Shown here: positions 15,886 through 23,874 of the stretch, in pieces
How the letters are laid out: each line of letters opens with the position of its first letter
Numbering within the stretch: the first letter of the stretch is position 1
Assembly: GCF_002355595.1 (NCBI RefSeq)
Contig: NZ_AP017422.1
Span: forward strand, 1,054,001-1,118,000
Direction of reading: 5' to 3'
From: Filimonas lacunae
GTDB lineage: Bacteria > Bacteroidota > Bacteroidia > Chitinophagales > Chitinophagaceae
DNA: 64,000 bases
Notes under the pieces: generated by a model
Told to the model about the DNA's origin: nothing
Database searches by the model: none
What the model saw: the letters and a program-made list of their open reading frames with translations, nothing else
Program-made: the position numbers and the translations under genes

Positions 15886-16136
15886 AAAATACACAACATG
15901 AGAAACTATTAGAAAAAATGGAATCAGATGTGCGCTCCTTCTTTTTAAACAATGAGTATAAGAAAAGCAAAAAGGAGTTGTGGGAGCTATTTACTGCATT
16001 TGTTTATTTCCGGGGAGAGATAGATACTGGTAAAGAAATTAGTGATATGCTTTCCTTTTTTGAGCAATTAGTTGGCTTTCTCTTAACGCTCAATCGTATC
16101 AATAACAGGATTATTAAGTTAAATCAAAAGCCATGA
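15882..16136 (+). CDS. small element protein, unknown function
   Basis: An 84-residue charged, helical protein (EKLLEKMESDVRSFFLNNEYKKSKKELWELF) without a recognised domain. It overlaps both neighbours by 4 nt (ATGA at each end), which strongly supports it as a real, coupled gene. Confidence 0.6.
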   Translation: MKNTQHEKLLEKMESDVRSFFLNNEYKKSKKELWELFTAFVYFRGEIDTGKEISDMLSFFEQLVGFLLTLNRINNRIIKLNQKP

Positions 16137-16516
16137 CTAAACGTATCAATTCAGATGATTTACGTAATTCCCGTGAGCCATACTGGATACCACTTACATA
16201 TGAGGGAGAAATAGACACCACTACTTTAAAGTGTCATATAGATAGCTATACGAGGCATTTTAAGCATTGGCATTTAGACACTATAACCCTGTTTGATATA
16301 GCTCCTCATGTCGTTCAGTTCAAACATTCCAATGGGAGTATCCATTTTATCATGAAAGTGAAGTTTGACGACAATCATCTTGTCGTTTCTTGCGATTGTG
16401 ACAGGAAGGTAGAAATGCTATGTCATCATTCCTACAGGGCCTTGAAAGAGTTGATAAATAAAAAGGGGGAGGATGTATTTCGTAATTATCTACATAAGTC
16501 CCTGCAAGTAAACTAG
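16133..16516 (+). CDS. SWIM zinc-finger-like small protein
   Basis: A 127-residue protein with a C87-x-C89-x7-C97-x-H99 motif (VSCDCDRKVEMLCHH), the spacing of a SWIM zinc finger. SWIM fingers bind DNA or proteins and occur in transposase-, helicase- and recombination-linked proteins. The residues before it (IHFIMKVKFDDNHLVVSC) form the expected strands. It overlaps the preceding gene by 4 nt and ends 3 nt before the next. A DNA-binding role for the element is plausible but unproved. Confidence 0.65.
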   Translation: MTKRINSDDLRNSREPYWIPLTYEGEIDTTTLKCHIDSYTRHFKHWHLDTITLFDIAPHVVQFKHSNGSIHFIMKVKFDDNHLVVSCDCDRKVEMLCHHSYRALKELINKKGEDVFRNYLHKSLQVN

Positions 16517-16519
16517 GTT

Positions 16520-16927
16520 ATGTTAATAGAAGTGCTGGTAATGTTTATCTGGTTGAAGGCAAAACGGCTTATTGTTATTGCCCTGATATCTTATGTAATG
16601 CATTACTTATTCTTTGCTATCTATTATCATCGGCTAATAGATATATACATGCTGGCAATGAGCATTCTGTTTGCCATTTTGTTTATTCACTTACTCATTT
16701 GTATGTTTTTGCTGAATAGTATGAAGAAAAAGCGGAAAAGCATTCGCCAGATATTGTATATACATTTTGCTGTAGGCTTTTTTGTTTATTTAATTGGTGC
16801 TATTTGCTGGTTCTCGCCCAATCCCCTTGACTGGGGCGTTGACTGGGAGCCAGCAATTGTTTCGTTTAGTGTGTTAACGATGGATACAGGATTAACCAGG
16901 TTGGTAATTCACAAAAAATGGTTGTGA
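16520..16927 (+). CDS. small integral membrane protein
   Basis: A 135-residue protein with about four membrane segments: near residues 16-35 (RLIVIALISYVMHYLFFAIYY), 42-65 (YMLAMSILFAILFIHLLICMF), 80-99 (ILYIHFAVGFFVYLIGAICWF) and a weaker one near 112-125. A basic loop KKKRKS lies between the second and third. No family is recognised. It ends the string of small genes started by the MNT-HEPN gene; the ATG at 16541 is an alternative start. Confidence 0.6.
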   Translation: MLIEVLVMFIWLKAKRLIVIALISYVMHYLFFAIYYHRLIDIYMLAMSILFAILFIHLLICMFLLNSMKKKRKSIRQILYIHFAVGFFVYLIGAICWFSPNPLDWGVDWEPAIVSFSVLTMDTGLTRLVIHKKWL

Positions 16928-17181
16928 ATGAAGGTGTTTATTACGGTTAGGTATGGAGAAATGGTTAGGAATTCGTTGTGATTTTAATTCGTATTAATAT
17001 GTTTTCATTCGGAAATCGTTTTGAAATCGTTCGGTAATCAATCTGTAATGAATGTGTATTTAAAAGTGCCGTTACGATCCAAAATATGCCCAATCAGGGA
17101 ATGTGAGGGAAATTCAGGAATTGTTTGGCAAATGTTAGCCTATTTGTGCCCAAACTGGTAAAGTGCCCTTTTCGACCGCTG

Positions 17182-17189
17182 TAGCTTTG
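17182..17189 (+). promoter_or_regulatory. promoter of recombinase operon
   Basis: TAGCTTTG fits the -7 box TAnnTTTG and lies 30 nt before the start of the gene at 17219. The rest of the 291-nt gap 16928-17218 holds no gene; it has short direct repeats of AAATCGTT near 17020. Confidence 0.6.
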
Positions 17190-17218
17190 TGTTTTTGTTT
17201 ACACCCTAAAACCAAACT

Positions 17219-17494
17219 ATGAAGAAACAAGCAGTCAAATTAGTTTCTGGAAGAGAACAAGAGAGGGCAACATTCTCCCCTGATTTGCTAACCAGAATAC
17301 ATGATGTTACGCCAGCAGAAGTAAAAGCGCTGCCCACTTTTCAGTATTATTCTGATGAACAAGTAGTGCAGCTCATATCCACTATAAAAACATTTACCCA
17401 AATAGGATACAGTATGTTTTATGAAAAGCAGCAGGAGGAAGAAGCAAAAGTATTTAACCTATCAGATAACTCCCCTAAACAAAATGTAGCATGA
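17219..17494 (+). CDS. small protein preceding the recombinase
   Basis: A 91-residue protein of unknown fold, coupled to the recombinase gene by an ATGA overlap at 17491. The middle reads DVTPAEVKALPTFQYYSDEQVVQLISTIKTF, likely two helices. Small genes coupled to large serine recombinases often encode directionality or accessory factors; that role is inference from position only. Confidence 0.65.
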   Translation: MKKQAVKLVSGREQERATFSPDLLTRIHDVTPAEVKALPTFQYYSDEQVVQLISTIKTFTQIGYSMFYEKQQEEEAKVFNLSDNSPKQNVA

Positions 17495-19098
17495 GTAAAG
17501 ATTTAATATTGTTTGAATCCTTTGGAAAAGGAAAGAAACTGCAAGCTCTGCGAACCAGCAACTGTGTAATCTACACCCGCGTGTCAACGAAAGAACAGGC
17601 GGATAATAATATGAGCCTGGAAACCCAGCGAAAGATGTGTCAGCAATATGCCAATAAAAACGGGTTGCAGATCATGGGATACTTTGGTGGTACATATGAA
17701 AGTGCGAAAACAGATGAAAGGAGAGAGTTTAATAAAATGCTGGCTTTTGTTAAAAAGAGTAAAGAGCGCATAGGTTATATCATTGTGTATAGTGTTGATC
17801 GGTTTAGTCGTTCGGGGACGAATGCTATGTATATCACCGATCAACTAAAAAAGCAAGGCATTGTATTGTTTGCTGTTACGCAACCTACAGACGCGACTAC
17901 TACGAGCGGGAGCTTGCAACAAAATATCCAGTTTATATTTAGTGAGTACGATAATCAGTTAAGGCGTGAAAAGTGCATGGCTGGTACTAAGGAAAAGCTA
18001 TTGATGGGTATTTGGTGTACTAACCCGCCATTGGGCTATGATGTGGTGAAAAAGGATGGTAAAAGGGAATTTGTGGCCAATAAAGTGGGTAAGCTGCTAG
18101 GTAAAGGCTTCCACTTAAAAGCGCAAGGGTTAACGAATGAAGAAGTGCGCGAGCAGTTAGCCCTGCTAGGGCTAAAGCTACCCAATCAGCGGATAACAGA
18201 TTTTTTGCGTAATCCTTTTTATTGTGGGCTAATCGTACATAATATGCTGGATGGGCGCGTAGTAGAGGGAAAACAAGAAAAGATTGTTTCAAGGGAAATG
18301 TTTCTGCGTGTTAATGGCATATTGGCTGACGGGCATCAGGGGTATAATCTTCAACCGGAAAACGAATTAGTGCCTTTAAGGCGGTTTCTAAAGTGCGAAA
18401 CCTGTGGCAAATCTCTTACTGCCTATAAAGCTTATAAAAATCAACAGTACTACTATAAATGCAGCACTATTGGCTGCGGATGTAATAAAAGGGCTGATGC
18501 AGTTCATGCGGCATTTAAAACCATGCTTTCTGAGTTAACGTTGTGTGTAAACGAAGATTGCAGGGAGATAATAAAAACACAGGTTATTGCGACTTATAAC
18601 CAGGAAACAAAGGAAAGTCATGTAGTCCGACAGCAGTTGGAATCGCAGGTCGCAGAAATGGAAAAAAGGCTGGCAAGGTTCCGGGAAAGGTTCGCGTTGG
18701 AGGAAATTGACAGGGAGATGTATGACGAGTATAAGCTGAAATATGGAAAGGAGTTGGAGGAATTAAGGAAAGCTTTGGCTTTATGCAAAACCAGGACCTC
18801 GAACCTCGAAAAATGTGTGGATGTAATTATTGATTATGCGTCAAACCTCGCGTCCACATGGGATTCTGGGAAATATGCCGATAAGCAAAAGCTTCAATAT
18901 CTCGCCTATCCGGATGGAATCTTCTATAACAGGAAAAATGACACATATCGAACCGCGAGAAATAATGAAGTGTTTGACGGAATGGCGCTCCACGCGCGGG
19001 TTCTGGCAGAAAATGAAAACGGGAACAACACGTTTAATTGCATTGTTCCCGTTTCTGTGGGAGCACACGGGCTCGAACCGCGGACCCTCTGCTTGTAA
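17491..19098 (+). CDS. large serine recombinase
   Basis: A 535-residue site-specific recombinase. The resolvase domain has catalytic S32 in Y-T-R-V-S-T-K-E-Q and the conserved arginines in YSVDRFSRSG. A recombinase domain with FLRNPFYCGLIV follows, then a zinc ribbon (LKCETCGKSL and YYYKCSTIGCGC, about 300-330) and a coiled-coil (RQQLESQVAEMEKRLARFRERF). The last ~27 residues are unusual: 509-521 are encoded by the stem-loop at 19017-19054, and 523-535 by the 3' half of a tRNA-Val gene on the other strand. The TAA stop (19096-19098) uses bases of the tRNA anticodon loop. This shows that the C-terminus was fused to host DNA by integration. Confidence 0.9.
   Translation: MSKDLILFESFGKGKKLQALRTSNCVIYTRVSTKEQADNNMSLETQRKMCQQYANKNGLQIMGYFGGTYESAKTDERREFNKMLAFVKKSKERIGYIIVYSVDRFSRSGTNAMYITDQLKKQGIVLFAVTQPTDATTTSGSLQQNIQFIFSEYDNQLRREKCMAGTKEKLLMGIWCTNPPLGYDVVKKDGKREFVANKVGKLLGKGFHLKAQGLTNEEVREQLALLGLKLPNQRITDFLRNPFYCGLIVHNMLDGRVVEGKQEKIVSREMFLRVNGILADGHQGYNLQPENELVPLRRFLKCETCGKSLTAYKAYKNQQYYYKCSTIGCGCNKRADAVHAAFKTMLSELTLCVNEDCREIIKTQVIATYNQETKESHVVRQQLESQVAEMEKRLARFRERFALEEIDREMYDEYKLKYGKELEELRKALALCKTRTSNLEKCVDVIIDYASNLASTWDSGKYADKQKLQYLAYPDGIFYNRKNDTYRTARNNEVFDGMALHARVLAENENGNNTFNCIVPVSVGAHGLEPRTLCL
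19017..19054 (-). terminator. terminator of tRNA-Val
   Basis: A perfect 12-bp stem AAACGGGAACAA / TTGTTCCCGTTT with a 14-nt loop begins 3 nt after the tRNA 3' end on the minus strand, and TTTTCATTTTC follows. On the plus strand the same bases encode part of the recombinase tail. Confidence 0.82.
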
Positions 19099-19132
19099 GG
19101 CAGATGCTCTAAACCAACTGAGCTATGCTCCC
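19058..19132 (-). tRNA. tRNA-Val (TAC)
   Basis: A complete 75-nt cloverleaf. The acceptor GGGAGCA pairs with TGCTCCC, the D arm is GCTC..GAGC, the anticodon stem is TCTGC/GCAGA with loop CTTACAA, and the T arm has loop TTCGAAC. The anticodon TAC is at 19095-19097 (reverse strand). CCA is not encoded. The 3' half overlaps the recombinase reading frame on the other strand, so this gene is the probable attachment site of the element. Confidence 0.97.
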
Positions 19133-19287
19133 TTTTTTTGCTTGAAACCGTATGGCTTCGTGCGTTTCGGGTTGCAAATATAGGATTCGTTTTATTTCTG
19201 CCAAATTCTTTTTACCATATTTCAAAAAAAGTGATTTTAGCGGCGTGAACTAATTGTAAGCCTACTACACTGTAAACCCTTGTATTA

Positions 19288-19869
19288 ATGAAATATTCCT
19301 TTACCGTTTTTACCCTCCTTTTTACTTGTTTGGGAAGTTGCAACACAGGCACACATCAGGATGCGTCAAAAGCCAGTAAAGCAGATTCTGTTGGTACTAT
19401 GGATACTATGCAGGCTCATTACAAGAGGGCAGGAAAATGTTATCAATTCGATACTAACTCGTTTGTAGACGGTTGCGCAAAGGAGGTATTACAAAAGAAA
19501 TCATTGGATAAGCAATATGAACTGGTGGTAGAGTGTAGGTTTGATGATATGCCTCTTTTAAAGTATGTACAGTGGGATAGTACTACAAAGGGAATTGAAG
19601 CGTATTTGAGAAAATATCCTGCTAATAATGACTATATCAGTCGTATTTGTAGTGATACAGACCCGCTTTGGGAGGATAGAGAGATTAAGCCCGTTGTTTT
19701 CACTGCAGTTAGTGGGCGTTTAATGGTTACCAAAACAGTTAAGATAGACGGGGTAGGGAGTATATCTGTGGTGGTACGGGATTTAATAGTCAAAGACAGC
19801 AGCAATAACATCCTGTTTTTGCCGGAAGAAGAATTTAATGATGTAAAAATCGGATGGTGGGCAGGATAG
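19288..19869 (+). CDS. lipoprotein of unknown function
   Basis: A 193-residue predicted lipoprotein: signal peptide KYSFTVFTLLFTCLGSC with lipobox L-G-S-C, followed by a polar linker. The mature part (CYQFDTNSFVDGCAKEVLQKKSLDKQYELVVECRFDDM) has no domain I recognise. It stands alone between the tRNA and a convergent HD hydrolase gene, with base composition like the genes to the right. Confidence 0.75.
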   Translation: MKYSFTVFTLLFTCLGSCNTGTHQDASKASKADSVGTMDTMQAHYKRAGKCYQFDTNSFVDGCAKEVLQKKSLDKQYELVVECRFDDMPLLKYVQWDSTTKGIEAYLRKYPANNDYISRICSDTDPLWEDREIKPVVFTAVSGRLMVTKTVKIDGVGSISVVVRDLIVKDSSNNILFLPEEEFNDVKIGWWAG

Positions 19870-19874
19870 CACCT

Positions 19875-20315
19875 TTAATGGGAAACTTTTATTTGCGCTG
19901 CTGCTATTAGCCTGTAAGCGCGCAGGTATTTATTCAGGCGTGCCACATCTTTTTCGGTCACCTCTGGCAGGCGGCGTATGTCCATATTATCGGTAAGGTC
20001 GTGCATTTTTACTGTGCACGACAATGGGTTTTGCAGGGTGCGCTGTATAAAATGATCGTAGTCTTCGTTTTCCGATAGTTTGGTCACTCCCTTTAATCCT
20101 TCTATTATTTCCGGGGAAAGGCCTTCGGCTGCCAGTTGTTCAAATGTCCAGGGGGTGTCTTCTACCACATCGTGCAATACGCCACATATCTTTTCCTCCT
20201 CCGTAATACCCATATTCATTACCCGTAATACGTGGCCGATATAAGGGGCACCAAATTTGTCTTTTTGACCGTGGTGGGCGGATACGGCAATTTCAATAGC
20301 TCGTTCTAATGTCAT
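19875..20315 (-). CDS. HD domain hydrolase, (p)ppGpp-hydrolase-like
   Basis: A 146-residue single-domain HD protein from ATG 20315 (MTLERAIEIAVSAHHGQ). The motif order matches the hydrolase half of RelA/SpoT and the small MESH1-type hydrolases: AHHGQKDKFGAPYIGHVLRV, LHDVVEDT (the H-D-x-x-E-D metal site), then KMHDLTDNM with the second Asp and a conserved N. No synthetase or regulatory domain is present. The likely reaction is removal of the 3' pyrophosphate from (p)ppGpp or a related nucleotide (family knowledge); the exact substrate is not proved. Confidence 0.83.
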   Translation of the reverse strand: MTLERAIEIAVSAHHGQKDKFGAPYIGHVLRVMNMGITEEEKICGVLHDVVEDTPWTFEQLAAEGLSPEIIEGLKGVTKLSENEDYDHFIQRTLQNPLSCTVKMHDLTDNMDIRRLPEVTEKDVARLNKYLRAYRLIAAAQIKVSH

Positions 20316-20411
20316 TGTTAGCTGTTTAACCAACTTAAAATTAAGATTTTAACGTAAATGCAATGGGGTAGAGGTGGTTGTATTTGAGGTTTTTGTATTA
20401 GTTTGGTAATT

Positions 20412-21305
20412 ATGATGTGGCGCAAGCTTTTTAAATTTTTATTGGGAGTAGGGCTGATAGGCGGCGTGCTGTTGCTGGCAGTGCTATTGGTATTTGATCG
20501 TCTGGTGCAGTTTAGGATGAACGACCAGGAGATACAGCAGTGGTTTGCCCAAAAGCATGTGCCTGTGCGCATTCAATACTTTCAAAAGCAAAACCGGGAA
20601 GTGCGGTACATTTCCACCGGCCAGGATACCAGTGCTACTGTTTTGTTCATACATGGCGCCCCCAGTTCCAGTACATATTACCGCGAATACCTGGTGGATA
20701 GTCTTTTGCTGAAGGAAGCCCGCATGTTTGCGGTAGACCGGCCGGGGTATGGTTATTCCGGACTGGCGCAGCCTTTAACATCTATACAGCAGCAGGCAGC
20801 TATTATCCGTCCCATACTGGATAGTTTACAGCAACTGCATCACCCGGTGGTGCTGGTGGCGGCTTCTTATGGCACAGCCATTGCCTGCCGTATTACGATG
20901 GATTACCCCAAACTGGTGGATGGGTTAGTATTGCTGGGGCCTGCGCTGGCGCCCTACCAGGAAAAAACATACTGGTTTACACCTATGATAGAGCATTGGC
21001 CTTTTCACTGGGCCATACCCCGCATGCTGCAAACGGCCAATGCCGAAAAAATAGCGCATCCCCACGAGCTGGAAAAGATGTTGCCTTTATGGCAGAATAT
21101 TCATGTGCCGGTGAATTACCTACAGGGGGCTGAAGATCAGCTGGTATATACCACCAATGCTGCTTTTGCACGCGAAAAGCTGGTAAACGCTCCTTATCTC
21201 AATGTACAACTGATTCCTAACAGGGGGCACCTGATTGCTTTTGACGAAAAAGAGCGTATCAGCAACAGCATACTGGATATGCTGCACCGGGTAAAAGGCC
21301 GGTAA
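20412..21305 (+). CDS. membrane-anchored alpha/beta hydrolase
   Basis: A 297-residue hydrolase from ATG 20412. One N-terminal membrane segment (LFKFLLGVGLIGGVLLLAVLLVF) is followed by the catalytic domain outside the cytoplasm. The oxyanion motif is FIHGAPSSS, the nucleophile elbow AASYGT (alanine replaces the first glycine of G-x-S-x-G), the acid lies in GAEDQLVY and the base in NRGHLIAF. DRPGYGYS is typical of the proline-iminopeptidase/epoxide-hydrolase-like branch. It overlaps the small convergent gene at 21259 by 47 nt. Substrate unknown. Confidence 0.82.
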   Translation: MMWRKLFKFLLGVGLIGGVLLLAVLLVFDRLVQFRMNDQEIQQWFAQKHVPVRIQYFQKQNREVRYISTGQDTSATVLFIHGAPSSSTYYREYLVDSLLLKEARMFAVDRPGYGYSGLAQPLTSIQQQAAIIRPILDSLQQLHHPVVLVAASYGTAIACRITMDYPKLVDGLVLLGPALAPYQEKTYWFTPMIEHWPFHWAIPRMLQTANAEKIAHPHELEKMLPLWQNIHVPVNYLQGAEDQLVYTTNAAFAREKLVNAPYLNVQLIPNRGHLIAFDEKERISNSILDMLHRVKGR

Positions 21306-21534
21306 TGCTATTGATTTCAGACTGGATATTTTCAGTGATGACTTCGGAAGAGGCAAGACGGGCCAGATGATTAGATAGCGCCAGGGTTTCTTTTGTTAGG
21401 TTGCGCGACAGAAGTTCTTTTTGAAGCTGCACTACAGCTTCGGGTTGTAATTCGGACGGGGTTTTAGCAAGGTATAAAAGCTCGCCGGTAAACATTTTTT
21501 GATAGTTTTCTGCTATGATATCCTGGTTTTCCAC
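21259..21534 (-). CDS. small protein of unknown function
   Basis: A 91-residue mostly helical protein. The pattern E-L-L-Y-L-A-K-T-P-S-E-L-Q-P-E-A-V-x-x-L-Q-K-E-L-L-S-R-N-L is of a type seen in small Bacteroidota proteins where helices follow a 'QPEAV' turn. Its last 15 residues, ending in three cysteines, are read from the end of the convergent hydrolase gene. A start near 21534 with a following terminator on its upstream side makes it a plausible gene, but the evidence is moderate. Confidence 0.55.
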   Translation of the reverse strand: MENQDIIAENYQKMFTGELLYLAKTPSELQPEAVVQLQKELLSRNLTKETLALSNHLARLASSEVITENIQSEINSITGLLPGAAYPVCCC

Positions 21535-21563
21535 AACAGTTGGGTTTGGGGGGGGCAGGCAAA

Positions 21564-21597
21564 ATACTAAAAAGCCCTATACGGGGCTTTTTAGTAT
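21564..21597. terminator. bidirectional intrinsic terminator
   Basis: A 14-bp stem ATACTAAAAAGCCC / GGGCTTTTTAGTAT with a short loop, with T-rich sequence on each arm. It lies just after the PBP2 stop on the minus strand. Confidence 0.8.
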
Positions 21598-21608
21598 CGG
21601 TATTCTTA

Positions 21609-23726
21609 TCAAATGGTTCTTGTTGCCGGAACAGCCGGTTTAGGCTTTGGTTTTTGCGGTGGCAATATAGCTGGTGGCGCCTGTGTGCGTTTTTTGCTGG
21701 TATCTTTTTTAGCCGGCCTGTTGCTATCTGCCGGCATGGTGTTGGTTATGCCGGTTTCGCCTTCGGTAGGCTCTTCCATCGTTAAGGTATCGGCCATTGC
21801 TTTTTGTGCTTTCACCTGTGCTATACTGTCTTTGGTGCGGGTAAGGCGTGCCAGGCTATCCATAGCACGGCGCATACGTTCTGGTATCAGGTTTAACTTG
21901 GCAAGTGCCTCTGCTTTGTCTTTACGCTCTTTGCCGGCAATAGAATCATTCAGATACTTTTCTATCATCAGGCTGGCAATAGGGGCGGCGGAAGAAGAAC
22001 CAAAACCCGCATTTTCACACATTACCGCAATGGCAATACGTGGATTGTCGCGCGGGGCAAAAGCGCCAAAAAAGGCGTGGTCTTTCTGCTTCACCCCACG
22101 CAGGTAGTTTTCTACCGTACCGGTTTTGCCACATACTACTATGCCGGGCACCTGTGCATACTGGCCGGTACCGTATTCCATAACACCCTGCATGCCGTTA
22201 TGCACCGAGTTGAATACTTCTTCGGGCACATGGCTGATGCCGTGTTTTACACGATAGTTGTCCAGCAAGTGATACTGGTCGCCCCCTTCAATGCTATCAA
22301 TCAGGTGTGGTGTGTAATACCAGCCTTTATTAGCGATCAGGGCCATTACGTTAGCCAGCTGTGTAATGGTGGTTTGCACCTCACCCTGCCCAATGGCGTT
22401 GGATATGATGTTACACGAAACCCATTTGGGTCCGAATATTTTCTGGTAGTAGGTAGGTGTGGGTATGTTGCCCGGTTTTTCAGAAGGAATATCTACCCCC
22501 AGCTTTTTGCCCAGGCCAAAGCTGTAGGCGTACCTGTTAAACACTTGCAGCGAGCTGTCGGCATCGCCATAACGGGATTGATCAAGAATGCGTTTAAATA
22601 CGGTGGCAAAATAGGTGTTATCACTATGGGCGATGGCACCGGTAAGGTTGAAAGTACCTTTATCCAAACATTTAGGCTTGCCGGTACCGCAGCCATAGAA
22701 GGCCCCGCTGCACGAAATAGTAAAGTTCTCATCTATTACCCCTTCGGTAAGACCAATGATGCCCACTACCGTTTTAAAGGTAGAACCGGGAGAATACATA
22801 CCATTTACAGCACGGTTAATCAAAGGAAGGCGCGGATCGCGATAGAGTTCGGAAAAGTGTTTGCGGCGCTGGCTACCCGTAAGCAGGTTGGGATTATAGG
22901 TAGGGCTGCTGACCATACATAATATACCACCGGTTTTAGGGTCGATAGCCACAATACTGCCCACTTTATTCCCCATTAATTTCTCACCCAGTTCCTGTAG
23001 TTCTATATCAATGCTGGAATACAGGCTTTTGCCGGCAGTAGCGGCAGTGTCGTATTCTCCGTTTTCGTATTTACCCTGTATACGGCTGCGGTTATCACGG
23101 GTGAGGTAGTTGATACCACGGGTGCCCATCAGTACTCTTTCATAGGTACGCTCCAGGCCGGTCATACCCGCATAATCACCCATCTCGTATCCCTCTTCTT
23201 TATGGCGTTTTAAAAAGTTGGTATCCACCTCGCCGGTATAACCCAGTATGTTGGCGGCGGCGGCAAAAGGATAGTCACGCACCGGACGGTCAGATAGTAT
23301 AAAGCCGGGAAACTTATACATGTTCTCGTTTAGCTTGGCAAATAGTTCGGCGCTTAACAGTGGTTCAAATACGCTGGGTTTGTAGGTACTGTTTTTAATA
23401 ATGGCGCCTACAATGCGTTTTTTAAACTCAGCTGTGTCAATGCCCAGTATTTTACAAAGAGCAAACGTGTCGGTGCCTTTGATTTCACCGGGAGTTACCA
23501 CCAGGTCGTACATGATAGTGTTCCCTAATATAGCTTTCTCTTTCCGGTCGTAAATAAGTCCCCTGTCCGGATAAATCACTTTCCGGAAACGGGCATTGTT
23601 TTCGGCCTGCATGCGATAGCTGGACGAGAAAAACTGCAGGTGCAGTAACTGCCCAAGAATCACTACGAATACTACAATGAAAATAATCTGAACAATTCTG
23701 CTACGAGACTGATTGTAAACCGGCAT
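21609..23726 (-). CDS. mrdA: penicillin-binding protein 2
   Basis: A 705-residue class B transpeptidase that cross-links peptidoglycan during elongation. An N-terminal membrane segment (IVQIIFIVVFVVILGQLLHLQFF) is followed by the dimerisation domain (PDRGLIYDRKEKAILGN) and the transpeptidase domain with all three motifs: S315-T-F-K318, S368-D-N370 and K534-T-G-T537. The last ~55 residues form a Pro/Lys/Thr-rich tail of low complexity. mrdA usually lies in an mreBCD-mrdA-rodA cluster; here no such partner is within reach, so it stands alone. A terminator lies just downstream. Confidence 0.95.
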   Translation of the reverse strand: MPVYNQSRSRIVQIIFIVVFVVILGQLLHLQFFSSSYRMQAENNARFRKVIYPDRGLIYDRKEKAILGNTIMYDLVVTPGEIKGTDTFALCKILGIDTAEFKKRIVGAIIKNSTYKPSVFEPLLSAELFAKLNENMYKFPGFILSDRPVRDYPFAAAANILGYTGEVDTNFLKRHKEEGYEMGDYAGMTGLERTYERVLMGTRGINYLTRDNRSRIQGKYENGEYDTAATAGKSLYSSIDIELQELGEKLMGNKVGSIVAIDPKTGGILCMVSSPTYNPNLLTGSQRRKHFSELYRDPRLPLINRAVNGMYSPGSTFKTVVGIIGLTEGVIDENFTISCSGAFYGCGTGKPKCLDKGTFNLTGAIAHSDNTYFATVFKRILDQSRYGDADSSLQVFNRYAYSFGLGKKLGVDIPSEKPGNIPTPTYYQKIFGPKWVSCNIISNAIGQGEVQTTITQLANVMALIANKGWYYTPHLIDSIEGGDQYHLLDNYRVKHGISHVPEEVFNSVHNGMQGVMEYGTGQYAQVPGIVVCGKTGTVENYLRGVKQKDHAFFGAFAPRDNPRIAIAVMCENAGFGSSSAAPIASLMIEKYLNDSIAGKERKDKAEALAKLNLIPERMRRAMDSLARLTRTKDSIAQVKAQKAMADTLTMEEPTEGETGITNTMPADSNRPAKKDTSKKRTQAPPAILPPQKPKPKPAVPATRTI

Positions 23727-23810
23727 TGTTTTTTGGGTGATAAGTGAGTAAGTAGTATAAAGATATCTTTTTTTCTACTACTGGTCAATTCTGGTGCCAA
23801 AGCCGGATAC

Positions 23811-23839
23811 AAAAAGCCCTCCTGTTGCAGCAGGAGGGC
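23811..23839 (-). terminator. terminator of SUS-like operon
   Basis: A perfect 9-bp stem GCCCTCCTG / CAGGAGGGC with a 6-nt loop, followed on the minus strand by five Ts. It ends the SusC-SusD-lipoprotein transcript. Confidence 0.85.
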
Positions 23840-23874
23840 GGGGTTAAAAATACTACCGGGGAATTGGTTATTTG

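Larger units (their letters stand above)
13621..19057. mobile_element. integrated element next to tRNA-Val (approximate limits)
   Basis: The block is clearly richer in A+T than both flanks and carries an XRE regulator, a folded non-coding stretch, a nucleotidyltransferase-HEPN protein, small overlapping genes and a large serine recombinase whose 3' end runs into a tRNA-Val gene. The right limit lies at the tRNA 3' end or its terminator (19017-19058). The left limit is not seen: no copy of the tRNA 3' end was found to the left, so it may lie near 13.5 kb or beyond the window. No conjugation or replication gene is present, so it is either a small mobilisable element or a remnant. Confidence 0.55.

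Noticed and set aside
18830-19183. Plus-strand reading frame across the recombinase end and tRNA
   Set aside because: It lies out of frame inside the recombinase gene and runs through the tRNA; no start signal or domain.
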